Notes under the pieces: generated by a model
What the model was told of the DNA's origin: nothing
The model's input: the letters and a program-made list of their open reading frames with translations, nothing else
The model's database searches: none
Part shown: positions 1-7,498 of the stretch, piece after piece
Layout of the letters: every line of letters begins with the position of its first letter
Position numbering within the stretch: position 1 is the stretch's first letter
Position numbers and translations under genes: made by a program
Assembly: GCA_002320595.1 (NCBI GenBank)
Contig: DCKB01000077.1
Location: forward strand, 1-8,790
Source: Christensenella sp. UBA1685
GTDB taxonomy: Bacteria; Bacillota; Clostridia; Christensenellales; CAG-138
Length of the DNA stretch: 8,790 bases
Direction: 5' to 3'

Positions 1-115
1 GGGATTGCCTGTACTTCATGTCCTGTGTTACACTTGCCATGAGGGATTTGGACTTCCTATCGGTCCTTGTTGTTTTTCCTAAACTCACAATAACCGATTT
101 GTGCGAATCCTTCAT
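1..115 (-). CDS. Transposase N-terminus (DDE integrase type), partial at left edge
   Basis: The minus strand is open from an ATG at 115-113 to the window edge (38 codons). A second in-frame ATG at 40-38 begins MASVTQDMKYRQS. The stretch VTQDMKYRQS resembles, from memory, the N-terminus of rve-type DDE transposases of Clostridia, just before their helix-turn-helix DNA-binding region; the catalytic domain would lie outside the window. The ATG at 40 may be the true start, since the preceding residues are basic and unfamiliar. Neither start has a well-spaced ribosome binding site: an AGG abuts the ATG at 115 directly. The gene is transcribed away from def. The IS family (IS3-, IS481- or related) cannot be fixed from so few residues, and the call rests on one short recognised motif. 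Confidence 0.45.
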   Translation of the reverse strand, partial: MKDSHKSVIVSLGKTTRTDRKSKSLMASVTQDMKYRQS

Positions 116-186
116 CCTTTTTCTTCTCGCTGTCCAAGATGTATTGTAATCCTACAGCGGCGGCTCGACTTTTCGGGCACCGCTGC
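116..186. other. IS-end / junction region upstream of def promoter
   Basis: This short non-coding stretch lies between the transposase start and the def promoter. Read on the minus strand, a sequence starting TGTAGGATTACAATACATC at 156 precedes the transposase gene and could be the IS terminal end, but the opposite end lies outside the window so no terminal repeat or target duplication can be tested. A nested inverted repeat follows: CAGCGG at 155-160 pairs with CCGCTG at 180-185, and inside it GCTCGA (163-168) pairs with TCGGGC (173-178). It has no T-tract, so I do not call it a terminator. Confidence 0.3.
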
Positions 187-216
187 TTGCCTCCGGAGAG
201 AGAAATGGGCTATAAT
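187..216 (+). promoter_or_regulatory. Probable sigma-A promoter of the def operon
   Basis: A perfect -10 hexamer TATAAT at 211-216 is preceded by TTGCCT at 187-192 (four of six consensus bases) with an 18-nt spacer. Transcription would start near 223, leaving a leader of roughly 35 nt before the def start at 259. It lies outside the putative IS end, so it looks native to the operon. No operator or riboswitch fold is visible in the short leader. Confidence 0.55.
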
Positions 217-258
217 ATTATGATACGCAATGATGTTATGCTGCGAAGGAGAAAACGA

Positions 259-738
259 ATGGGAAAACGAAAGATCTACACGGGAGACGCGGCCTGCCTT
301 TACAGAAAGTGCCGCCCCGTTGAACGGTTTGATGCGCGCCTTGGCGCTTTGCTGGATGATTTGGCGGAGACGATGTATGCTGCAGAAGGCGTGGGCCTTG
401 CGGCCCCGCAGGTTGGCATCCTGCGCCGTGCGGTCGTGATCGACTGCGGAGACGGGCTTGTTGAACTTGTGAATCCTGAAATCCTTGAAGCCTCAGGCGA
501 GCAGGGCTGCTTTGAAGGCTGTCTCTCTTTTCCGGGGGAAAGCGGGTATGTCGTGCGCCCAAACAGCGTGCGTGTACGCGCATATGACCGCCATGGCGAC
601 CTTTACGAATATGAGGCGGAAGGGTTGTTTGCCCGTGCCGTGATGCACGAAACCGACCATTTGGACGGCCTCGTTTACAAGCGTCTTGTGACGGAACCGC
701 CGGAAGGATATTCGGAGGATGCGGAGGAGGACGAATGA
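259..738 (+). CDS. def: Peptide deformylase
   Basis: This enzyme removes the formyl group from the N-terminal formyl-methionine of new proteins in the cytoplasm, using a catalytic metal (Fe2+ in vivo in the family). The 159-residue product has all three family motifs: GVGLAAPQVG (44-53), EGCLSFPG (86-93, metal ligand C88) and HETDHLDG (130-137, ligands H130 and H134, catalytic E131). Length fits bacterial deformylases. The start at 259 is chosen because AAGGAG (246-251) sits 7 nt upstream and the protein then begins MGKRKIYTGD, matching the family; an in-frame ATG at 139 would add 40 unrelated residues and predates the promoter. The C-terminus is strongly acidic (YSEDAEEDE). The stop overlaps the fmt start as ATGA. 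It is the first gene of the operon. Confidence 0.96.
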   Translation: MGKRKIYTGDAACLYRKCRPVERFDARLGALLDDLAETMYAAEGVGLAAPQVGILRRAVVIDCGDGLVELVNPEILEASGEQGCFEGCLSFPGESGYVVRPNSVRVRAYDRHGDLYEYEAEGLFARAVMHETDHLDGLVYKRLVTEPPEGYSEDAEEDE

Positions 739-1661
739 GGGTCGCTTTCCTCGGAACGCCGGATTTCGCCCTGCCGTCGCTTGAGATGCTCATCCGCGCG
801 GGGCACACGCTCTCTGTGTTTACCCAGCCGGATAAGCCGGTCGGTCGCCGCGCCGTGATGACGCCGCCGCCCGTAAAAACATGTGCGCTTGCGCATGGCA
901 TCCCCGTGTTTCAATGCGAAAAAATTCGCATGCCGGATGGTGTGGCGGCGCTTCGTGCATTTGCCCCGGATCTGATGGTCACGGCGGCGTTCGGCCAGAT
1001 TTTATCGGCAGAGAATCTGTCCATCCCGAAATTCGGCTGCATCAACGTGCATGGAAGCCTGCTCCCGAAATATCGCGGGGCTGCGCCGATCCAGTGGGCG
1101 GTGATCAACGGCGAAAAGGAAACGGGCGTGACCACTATGATGACGGATGTGGGCCTTGATACAGGCGACATCCTCATGGCGAAAAAAACCGTGATCGGCG
1201 AGGACGAAACGGCGGGAGAACTGTTTGAAAGGCTTGCCGTGCTCGGCGCAGAGGTGCTTTCGGATACCATTGCGGCGCTTGCAGCAGGAACGCTTACGCG
1301 CACACCGCAGGATGCGGCGCTTGCAACCAAGTGCTCTATGCTCGAAAAAGAGGATGGGCATGTGGACTTTGCCGCCGGCATGCAGCAGGCACACGACCGT
1401 GTGCGGGGCATGAATCCCTGGCCGGGCGCATTTGCCCTGTGTGAAGGCGAAACCATCAAGCTCTGGAAAACGAGGAAAACGGAGCTGCCGCCCCAAGGAA
1501 CGCCCGGCGCCTGCCTTGTTGCGGATGCGAAGCAAGGGCTTTTCGTAGATGCGGGCGATGGCGTTTTGGAAATATTGGAGCTCCAATTCCCGGGCGCAAA
1601 GCGCATGGACGCAAAGACGGCTCTGCGCGGGCATGCGCTTGCCGGCAAGGTGTTCGCATGA
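735..1661 (+). CDS. fmt: Methionyl-tRNA formyltransferase
   Basis: It transfers a formyl group from 10-formyltetrahydrofolate to Met-tRNA(fMet) before translation initiation, the reaction that def later reverses on the finished protein. The 308-residue length is normal. The N-terminal Rossmann-like catalytic domain (about 1-205) carries FLGTPDFA (5-12), the folate-site segment INVHGSLLPKYRG (103-115) with catalytic N104 and H106, and D142 in the VGLDTGDI loop. The C-terminal tRNA-binding OB-like domain (about 206-308) starts after KEDGHVDF and includes MNPWPGAF (226-233). The position after H106 is Gly where Ala is common, which looks harmless. A purine-rich GGAGGAGG ribosome site lies inside the end of def, and the start overlaps the def stop by 4 nt, so translation is probably coupled. 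Confidence 0.97.
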   Translation: MRVAFLGTPDFALPSLEMLIRAGHTLSVFTQPDKPVGRRAVMTPPPVKTCALAHGIPVFQCEKIRMPDGVAALRAFAPDLMVTAAFGQILSAENLSIPKFGCINVHGSLLPKYRGAAPIQWAVINGEKETGVTTMMTDVGLDTGDILMAKKTVIGEDETAGELFERLAVLGAEVLSDTIAALAAGTLTRTPQDAALATKCSMLEKEDGHVDFAAGMQQAHDRVRGMNPWPGAFALCEGETIKLWKTRKTELPPQGTPGACLVADAKQGLFVDAGDGVLEILELQFPGAKRMDAKTALRGHALAGKVFA

Positions 1662-2968
1662 GCGTGCGGCGTATTGCACTTCTGGCGCTCCTTGACATTA
1701 CCGACGGTGGTGCTTATGCCAACCTTCGGCTAAAGGAAGCGGAACACGGCCTGCCGCGGCAGGATGCGAAGTGGGTGAGCGCGGCGGTATACGAAACGCT
1801 TGACCACCTGATCTATATCGACTATGTGCTTTCACGGTATACGAAGGGCCGCCAGAAGCCTGCGATCCGGGGCATACTGCGCATGGGCGTTTGTCAGGTC
1901 ATGTTTATGGGAACCCCTCCAAGCGCGGCCTGCAACGAGAGCGTGAAGCTTGCAAAGGAAATCGGGAAGGGAGCGCTTGCGGGCTATGTGAACGGCGTTT
2001 TGCGCGCTGTGTGCCGCGATGTCGGCCAAGCTGTTCCCCTGCCGGAAAATACGCGGGAACGGCTGAGTGTGCAATACAGCTACCCACGTTGGCTGGTGGA
2101 TCTTTATGCAGACGCATATGGCGAGCCGTTTACGGAAGCGATGCTGTCCGCTTCGGTACGGGATCTGACCATTCGGGCGCAGGCGCCATATACGGCGGAA
2201 GAGCTGGAGGCGTGGCTTGCGGCGCGAAAGATTCCATATTCGCGCGGCACGGCCGTGCCGGAGGCGTTCCGACTGCAGGCCGGCTTTGATCTTGCGGCGG
2301 AGCCGCTGTTCCAGAATGGGCAGATTACCGTGCAGAGCGAAAGCGCAATGCTTGTGTGCCGGGCGCTCGGCGTCCGCCCGGGCATGCGCGTGCTGGACGC
2401 CTGCGCCGCTCCGGGCGGAAAAACGGCGTATCTTTCCATGCTGATGAAAAACGCTGGGCGGATTGACGCGTGGGAATTGCATGCGCACCGTTGCGAGCTG
2501 ATGAAAAAAACGTTGGACCGGCTGCGGGTGAAAAATGCAGAGGTTTTGCAGAGGGACGCTTCAAAGCAGTACCCGGAATGCAGGGAAGCGTATGATGCGG
2601 TGCTTTTGGATGCGCCGTGTTCCGGGCTTGGCGTGCATGGAAAGCCGGATGCGCGATATGGAAAAACCCCGGCTGTGATTCAAGAACTTGCGGCGCTTCA
2701 GGCGCAGCTGCTCGATTGTTGCGCATCCTGCGTGAAACCGGGCGGCGTGTTGGTGTATTCCACATGCACGATCTCGCCGCCGGAAAACGAAGCCTGTGCG
2801 CGCGCGTTTCTTGCGCGGCACAGCGAATTTGATGCTGTGGAGTTCGACGCATGCTTGCCCGAGCCGCTCAGAAAGCGCGCTGCGGGCGGGATGCTGCAGC
2901 TGTTCCCTCATTTGGACGGCATGGAAGGATTTTTCCTTGCAAAATTCACGCGGAAACGGGCGGAATGA
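1658..2968 (+). CDS. rsmB: 16S rRNA (cytosine-967 C5)-methyltransferase RsmB
   Basis: It methylates C967 (E. coli numbering) of 16S rRNA with S-adenosylmethionine during small-subunit assembly. The 436 residues show the two-part RsmB design: an N-terminal helical NusB-like RNA-binding domain (about 1-125, with AVYETLDHL and YVNGVLRAV) and a C-terminal Rossmann methyltransferase domain. The AdoMet motif DACAAPGGKT is at 247-256. Motif IV DAPCSG (318-323) contains C321, and motif VI YSTCT (367-371) contains C370, expected to be the nucleophile; both cysteines of the m5C mechanism are present. The presence of the NusB-like domain separates it from other NOL1/NOP2/Sun enzymes. ATGA overlap with fmt upstream and with rlmN downstream; AAGG lies 7 nt before the start. 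Confidence 0.95.
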   Translation: MSVRRIALLALLDITDGGAYANLRLKEAEHGLPRQDAKWVSAAVYETLDHLIYIDYVLSRYTKGRQKPAIRGILRMGVCQVMFMGTPPSAACNESVKLAKEIGKGALAGYVNGVLRAVCRDVGQAVPLPENTRERLSVQYSYPRWLVDLYADAYGEPFTEAMLSASVRDLTIRAQAPYTAEELEAWLAARKIPYSRGTAVPEAFRLQAGFDLAAEPLFQNGQITVQSESAMLVCRALGVRPGMRVLDACAAPGGKTAYLSMLMKNAGRIDAWELHAHRCELMKKTLDRLRVKNAEVLQRDASKQYPECREAYDAVLLDAPCSGLGVHGKPDARYGKTPAVIQELAALQAQLLDCCASCVKPGGVLVYSTCTISPPENEACARAFLARHSEFDAVEFDACLPEPLRKRAAGGMLQLFPHLDGMEGFFLAKFTRKRAE

Positions 2969-4026
2969 GCATGACGGGATTGACCTCAAAAAATATAGAA
3001 GAACTGCAAGCGCTCATGGCGGAACTCGGCGAACCCAAATTCCGTGCGCGTCAGGTGTTTGAATGGCTCTCACGCGGGGTACGGCCGGAGGAGATGACGA
3101 ACCTCAGCAAAAGCCTGCGCGAAAAGCTTGCGGCGCTCCCTTATGGGGGGGCAACCATTTATCAGAAGCGCGTTTCTGCAAAGGATGGGACGATCAAATA
3201 CCTGTTCGTGCTGGAAGACGGAAATTTGGTTGAAGGAGTGCTGATGCGCTATAAGTACGGCAACACGCTCTGCGTTTCCACACAGGTCGGCTGCCGGATG
3301 GGTTGCGCATTCTGCGCTTCCACGCTCAACGGCTGTGTGCGCAATCTTGAGGCGGGCGAGATTTTGAGTTTTGTCGCCTGCGCGGAGCAGGATGTGCCGT
3401 GCGAGGAAGGCCGTAAGCGCTCCGTCACGAACCTCGTTTTGATGGGCAGCGGGGAACCGTTGGACAATTACGAAAACGTCGTGCGCTTTCTGCGCCTCGT
3501 TTCCGCGCCGGAAGGCATGAACATCAGCCCGCGCAACATTTCGCTGTCCACTTGCGGGCTTGTGCCGCAGCTGCGGCGCTTCATGCAAGAGGCCCCTCAT
3601 GTGACGCTTTCCGTTTCGCTGCACGCCCCAAACGATGCGATCCGAAACGAAATCATGCCCGTGAACACAGCGTATCCCATGGCGGAGCTGCTTGCCGCCG
3701 CAAAGGAATATGCGGTTTTAACGGGGCGGCGCGTGATTTTTGAATACGCGCTCATTAAAAACAAAAACAGCGAGCGCAGGCATGCCGAGGAGCTTGCTTC
3801 ACGCCTTCGCGGGATCAACTGCCATGTAAACCTGATCCCGCTCAACCACGTTGCGGAACGCGCGCTTATGGGTGTGACGCGCCGGGAGGCGGAGCAGTTT
3901 ATGGCATGGCTTACGGAGTTGGGCATATCCGCTACGATCCGAAGGGAAATGGGAACGGATATTGAAGGAGCATGCGGCCAGCTTCGCCGCCGCGTGCTGG
4001 AAACGCAACGGGAGGGAAACACATGA
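2965..4026 (+). CDS. rlmN: Dual-specificity rRNA/tRNA (adenine-C2)-methyltransferase RlmN
   Basis: A radical-SAM enzyme that makes 2-methyladenosine at A2503 of 23S rRNA (peptidyl-transferase region) and, in E. coli, at A37 of some tRNAs. The 353-residue length fits. The 4Fe-4S cluster motif CxxxCxxC is C110, C114 and C117 in VGCRMGCAFC. The two additional mechanistic cysteines are present: C103 (LCVSTQVGC) and C337 (GACGQL), which form the methyl-carrier/thioester pair in the family. GSGEPLDN (161-168) is the GEP motif; some homologues have Met rather than Ser here. The absence of Cfr-specific context and the fixed operon position favour RlmN over Cfr. The start at 2965 gives an ATGA overlap with rsmB like its neighbours; ATG 2971, two codons later, has a better-placed GGCGGA and is a real alternative. 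Confidence 0.95.
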   Translation: MSMTGLTSKNIEELQALMAELGEPKFRARQVFEWLSRGVRPEEMTNLSKSLREKLAALPYGGATIYQKRVSAKDGTIKYLFVLEDGNLVEGVLMRYKYGNTLCVSTQVGCRMGCAFCASTLNGCVRNLEAGEILSFVACAEQDVPCEEGRKRSVTNLVLMGSGEPLDNYENVVRFLRLVSAPEGMNISPRNISLSTCGLVPQLRRFMQEAPHVTLSVSLHAPNDAIRNEIMPVNTAYPMAELLAAAKEYAVLTGRRVIFEYALIKNKNSERRHAEELASRLRGINCHVNLIPLNHVAERALMGVTRREAEQFMAWLTELGISATIRREMGTDIEGACGQLRRRVLETQREGNT

Positions 4027-4745
4027 TTTACGCCGCACGCTCCGTAACCGGAAAACGGGCGAACAACGAGGATTCCATTTTTGTGCCGAAGGGCGGGGAG
4101 ATCTCGCTCGCGATTGTGGCGGACGGCATGGGGGGGCACAGCGCCGGAAACATTGCAAGCGCCATTGCCGTTGAAGCGGTGGCCTCCGAATTGAAAAGAG
4201 GTGGCCCGGGCGGCCCGGCGGCACTTGTGATGAACGCGGTGAACCACGCGAACACAGCGGTGTTTGAATATGCGAGCGCGCATCCGGAGTGTAAGGGTAT
4301 GGGGACAACGCTTGTCATGGCGCTGCTCTTCAAAACGCGCTTTGTGGCCGCAAACGTCGGCGACAGCCGGTTGTATCATTACCATGCGGGAAAACTCCGG
4401 CAAGTAACGGTTGATCATTCCTATGTTGCGGAGCTTGTGGCCTCTGGGTACATCACCCGGGAGGAGGCCGCGCACCATCCGCGCCGCAACCTGATTACCC
4501 GGGCCCTTGGCACGCGCGCCTGTGAGCGCGTGGATATTTTTGAATGCGACTGGGAAGAGAACGACGCGCTTTTGCTTTGCTCTGACGGCTTGTATTCCGA
4601 GCTGGAGGATGAGGATCTTGTGCGGGTGCTGAAAGAGAGCGAAACGCTGGATTTGGCCTGTGCGTCGCTGGTGGAGCTTGCGCTTGCTTCCGGCTCACGG
4701 GACAACGTGAGCGTTGTGCTCGTAGAAAATGGGGAGGTGCGGTAA
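4023..4745 (+). CDS. prpC: PP2C-family Ser/Thr protein phosphatase (PrpC/Stp)
   Basis: A soluble metal-dependent phosphatase that removes phosphate from proteins phosphorylated by the kinase encoded next, including usually the kinase itself. The 240 residues cover one complete PP2C domain: the NNED segment (14-17), VADGMGGHSAG (32-42, metal ligand D34 and G35), GMGTTL (92-97), ANVGDSRLY (110-118), DHSYV (131-135), SDGL (187-190, D188) and SRDN (225-228, D227). All metal-coordinating aspartates expected in bacterial PP2C enzymes are present. There is no membrane segment. Start 4023 is chosen because GGAGGG (4011-4016) lies 6 nt upstream and the start overlaps the rlmN stop as ATGA; an upstream in-frame ATG at 3972 lies deep inside rlmN. 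The stop is 1 nt before prkC. Confidence 0.94.
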   Translation: MIYAARSVTGKRANNEDSIFVPKGGEISLAIVADGMGGHSAGNIASAIAVEAVASELKRGGPGGPAALVMNAVNHANTAVFEYASAHPECKGMGTTLVMALLFKTRFVAANVGDSRLYHYHAGKLRQVTVDHSYVAELVASGYITREEAAHHPRRNLITRALGTRACERVDIFECDWEENDALLLCSDGLYSELEDEDLVRVLKESETLDLACASLVELALASGSRDNVSVVLVENGEVR

Positions 4746-4746
4746 A

Positions 4747-6603
4747 ATGGTAACGGTAAACCAGCTTGTTTCCGGGCGGTACCGCATCAAAAGCCTGATT
4801 GGCTCCGGTGGTATGGCCAACGTTTATAAGGCCTATGATGAAGAAAGCCAACGCATTGTGGCGCTCAAAGTGCTCAAGGATGAGCACCGGGGCGATATGG
4901 AGTTTGTCCGTCGCTTCGAGCGGGAGGCACAGGCCGTTTTGATGCTTTCACATGAGAACATCGTTCGCTCCTACGATGTAGGCGAGGATGACGGCGTAAG
5001 CTACATCGTGCTTGAATATGTCGAGGGAAAAACGCTGAAGGAAATCATCAAGGAAGAGGGGCCGCTTTCTCCAAAGACGGCGGTAAACTACGCTTGTCAG
5101 GTGCTTGATGCGCTTTCCCATGCGCATGAGCGCGGCATTATCCACAGGGATGTAAAGCCGCAGAATGTGATTATAACCCCACGAGGAAAGGCAAAGCTGA
5201 CCGATTTCGGCATTGCACGCGATGCAGCTGCCACTACACGCACGTTTGCAGGCACGAATGTGATCGGTTCGGTACACTATATTTCGCCGGAGCAGGCACG
5301 AGGCGACAACGCAACGGCCGGCAGCGACATCTACTCCTGTGCAATCATGCTTTATGAAATGCTGACCGGGAGCGTGCCGTTCTCGGGAGACAATTCCGTG
5401 GCAGTCGCACTCAAGCATCTCCAAGAGGAAATTATTCCGCCCATTCAGGTAAACTCCAAAATCCCGCGGGCACTGAGCGACGTAGTCGTAAAGGCGGCTG
5501 CAAAGAACATCAATATGCGCTATTTTACGGCGCGCCAGATGAAGGCGGATTTGCAGCGTTCTTTGCGCGAGCCGCATGGAAAATTTGCGCGCATTGCATC
5601 GCCGCGGCAGGAGCATAAAAAGAGCACCTCCATTGGAATCGGCAACATCGCATTGATGGTTGTGGTTGTGCTGGGGCTTTTCGCAACAATGTTTTTCATC
5701 GCGCGTGCGATGCGGGATGATGAAAACGTCAGCAACGGAGAGTATGTAGTGCCAACGCTTGTCGGAAAGCAGGTGAGCGAGGCGGAAACACTTGCAAAGC
5801 TGCGCGGCTTTGCGCTTGAGGTGTTGGAATACCGGGGAAGCGAGGAGTTTGAAGAAGGGCAGATCATCTTTCAGACGCCCATCGTCGGCACCAAAGGCAA
5901 CGAAGGGGACGTGATTCAGGTGGTGGTCAGCAGCGGCAGTGATTATGAGACCGTTCCGAACCTCGTGGGCCTTTCCGTGCAGGATGCAATTGCACAGATG
6001 CAGGATGTGGACTTGAACCTCGGTACGATCGAGTATGGAAAGAGCAGCTTGCCGGACGGACAGATTTTCCGGCAGGAGCCCGTGGCTGAAACCGACACAT
6101 TCGCAGGAGACGTTGTGGACATCTGGGTGAGTGGCACGCCGGGCGGAAACAGCGAAATGCCGTCGCTTGTTGCAAAACCAATGCTGTTGGATGAGGCGAT
6201 CGCCGCCTTGCAGGAAGCGAAGTTTGCGCGCATTTGGGTACACCCGGAAACTCCGGTTACGCTTTGCACCGAGGATACGGTGCTGCGGCAAAGCCCGTCT
6301 GCAAACGTGACGGTACCCTCCGCCGTTACGGTGGAAATCTGGGTATGCCGAACCGATTTGGGGCCGTATTGCTCCGATATCGTGTTTAACATCGACGTAA
6401 CGGATACGGAAAAGCCCGTAATTGTCACAGCGAAAATCGCGGAAGGCGTGGAAATGGTTTTGTATGAAACTACGCTGCCGGTTGGCCTGCAACAGCCCGT
6501 TTCGTTCACGGCATATCTAAGAACAGGCGGGGAGTACGAATGTACCGTTTATGTGGGCGGGGAAGAATACCGCCGCACAACAGCCAGATTTGCATTGCGC
6601 TGA
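4747..6603 (+). CDS. prkC: Membrane Ser/Thr protein kinase with PASTA repeats (PrkC/StkP type)
   Basis: A Hanks-type kinase that senses cell-wall muropeptides or lipid II outside and phosphorylates cytoplasmic targets in wall synthesis, division and translation. Product 618 residues. Cytoplasmic kinase domain about 11-275: glycine loop IGSGGMANVY (18-27), catalytic K41, HRDVKPQN (133-140, D135), DFG (153-155), activation-loop threonines T163, T164, T166 and T170, then SPEQ (180-183). A single membrane helix lies about 298-321. Outside are three PASTA repeats, about 334-396, 402-462 and 470-535, followed by a beta-rich tail (about 541-618) like the terminal domain of B. subtilis PrkC (648 residues). 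The third repeat is divergent (MPSLVAKP instead of VPNLVG) and the distal ectodomain holds C507, C534, C542 and C599. GGAGG (4733-4737) is 9 nt before the ATG; an ATG at 4729 lacks a ribosome site. Confidence 0.96.
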   Translation: MVTVNQLVSGRYRIKSLIGSGGMANVYKAYDEESQRIVALKVLKDEHRGDMEFVRRFEREAQAVLMLSHENIVRSYDVGEDDGVSYIVLEYVEGKTLKEIIKEEGPLSPKTAVNYACQVLDALSHAHERGIIHRDVKPQNVIITPRGKAKLTDFGIARDAAATTRTFAGTNVIGSVHYISPEQARGDNATAGSDIYSCAIMLYEMLTGSVPFSGDNSVAVALKHLQEEIIPPIQVNSKIPRALSDVVVKAAAKNINMRYFTARQMKADLQRSLREPHGKFARIASPRQEHKKSTSIGIGNIALMVVVVLGLFATMFFIARAMRDDENVSNGEYVVPTLVGKQVSEAETLAKLRGFALEVLEYRGSEEFEEGQIIFQTPIVGTKGNEGDVIQVVVSSGSDYETVPNLVGLSVQDAIAQMQDVDLNLGTIEYGKSSLPDGQIFRQEPVAETDTFAGDVVDIWVSGTPGGNSEMPSLVAKPMLLDEAIAALQEAKFARIWVHPETPVTLCTEDTVLRQSPSANVTVPSAVTVEIWVCRTDLGPYCSDIVFNIDVTDTEKPVIVTAKIAEGVEMVLYETTLPVGLQQPVSFTAYLRTGGEYECTVYVGGEEYRRTTARFALR

Positions 6604-6619
6604 GCGCGGGGGAGAACGC

Positions 6620-7498
6620 TTGGAAGGTTTGATTTTAAAGGGCGTCGGAAGCTTCTATACCGTGCTGGATGCTGATGGTACGGAGCATGTTTGCAAGGCA
6701 CGCGGCCGCTTCCGCAAGGAAAGCATATCCCCCGCGCCGGGGGACAGAGTCGTGTTTACGCATAAGACGGGGGAGGATGGCAGCATCGCTCAGATCTTGC
6801 CGCGGAAGAATCTGTTGACGCGCCCGGCGGTCGCTAATGTGGATAAGCTTATGATCGTCATGGCGGCTTCCGTACCGAAACCGGATTTGCTGCTTGTAGA
6901 CAAGCTCCTACTTCAATGTGCGCAGACGGGGATCGTGCCGGCGCTCATTGTCAACAAGTGCGACGAACGGGAACGGGAAACATTTGACGCCATATTCCAT
7001 CAATATGCTGCAAGCGGATATGCGCTTCATGCCGTATCCGCTCATACCGGAGAAGGATTGGATGCTTTGCGTGCGGAGATTTCAGGAAGCGTCTGCTGCT
7101 TCGCGGGGCAATCAGCTGTGGGAAAATCTTCACTGCTCAACGCGATTCTCCCAGAGCTTTCGCTCGCGGTAGGCGGCCTTTCGCGCAAGACGGAACGCGG
7201 CAGGCATACCACGCGCCATGCGGAGCTTTGGCTCGCTTATGGCGGCGCACTTGTGGATACACCCGGGTTCAGCCTCCTTGAAACGGAAGCGATTGAACCG
7301 GAAGATCTTGCGGCGCTGTATCCGGAGATGCGGAAACATGCAGGGGAATGCCGCTTCGCACAATGCCTGCATGTAAGCGAACCGGGCTGCGCCGTGAAGC
7401 CTCTCTTGGACAACGGCAAGTTATCCCGGGAACGATACGAACGGTATCTCCTGATTTTAGAAGAACTCAAAGAAAAGAGGAAACATAGATATGATTAA
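6620..7498 (+). CDS. rsgA: Ribosome small-subunit-dependent GTPase RsgA
   Basis: A circularly permuted GTPase that binds late 30S precursors and couples GTP hydrolysis to their final maturation. The 292-residue product has an N-terminal OB fold (about 1-65), then the GTPase motifs in permuted order: NKCD (112-115, G4), GQSAVGKS (163-170, G1), GRHTT (194-198, G2) and DTPG (213-216, G3). The C-terminal zinc finger ligands are C244, C249, H251 and C257. The start is a TTG at 6620, preceded at 5 nt by GGAG within a GGGGGAG run, giving MEGLILKGVGSFYTVL, a normal family N-terminus. The only in-frame ATG upstream (6551) is inside prkC and would add 23 unrelated residues. It lies 16 nt after prkC and overlaps rpe by 8 nt. 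B. subtilis CpgA is a reported PrkC substrate, which fits the neighbourhood. Confidence 0.95.
   Translation: MEGLILKGVGSFYTVLDADGTEHVCKARGRFRKESISPAPGDRVVFTHKTGEDGSIAQILPRKNLLTRPAVANVDKLMIVMAASVPKPDLLLVDKLLLQCAQTGIVPALIVNKCDERERETFDAIFHQYAASGYALHAVSAHTGEGLDALRAEISGSVCCFAGQSAVGKSSLLNAILPELSLAVGGLSRKTERGRHTTRHAELWLAYGGALVDTPGFSLLETEAIEPEDLAALYPEMRKHAGECRFAQCLHVSEPGCAVKPLLDNGKLSRERYERYLLILEELKEKRKHRYD

Noticed and set aside
139..258. 40-residue N-terminal extension of def from ATG 139
   Set aside because: It starts upstream of the promoter -10, lacks a ribosome site, and the residues do not resemble deformylase; ATG 259 has AAGGAG at 7 nt.
2851..2964. Upstream extension of rlmN from ATG 2851
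   Set aside because: It would overlap rsmB by over 100 nt and adds residues unlike RlmN; ATG 2965 or 2971 gives the family N-terminus.
2965..4026. rlmN as a Cfr-type antibiotic-resistance methyltransferase
   Set aside because: The gene sits in the conserved def-to-rpe housekeeping operon and has RlmN length and motifs; nothing in it points to Cfr.
3597..4478. 293-codon minus-strand frame across rlmN and prpC
   Set aside because: It is antisense to two well-supported genes, and its product is Arg/His/Pro-rich with no recognisable family motif.
4948..6492. 514-codon open frame on the minus strand opposite prkC
   Set aside because: It is in the codon-aligned antisense frame of a clear kinase gene, where codon bias removes stops; it has no recognisable domain and prkC shows all family motifs.
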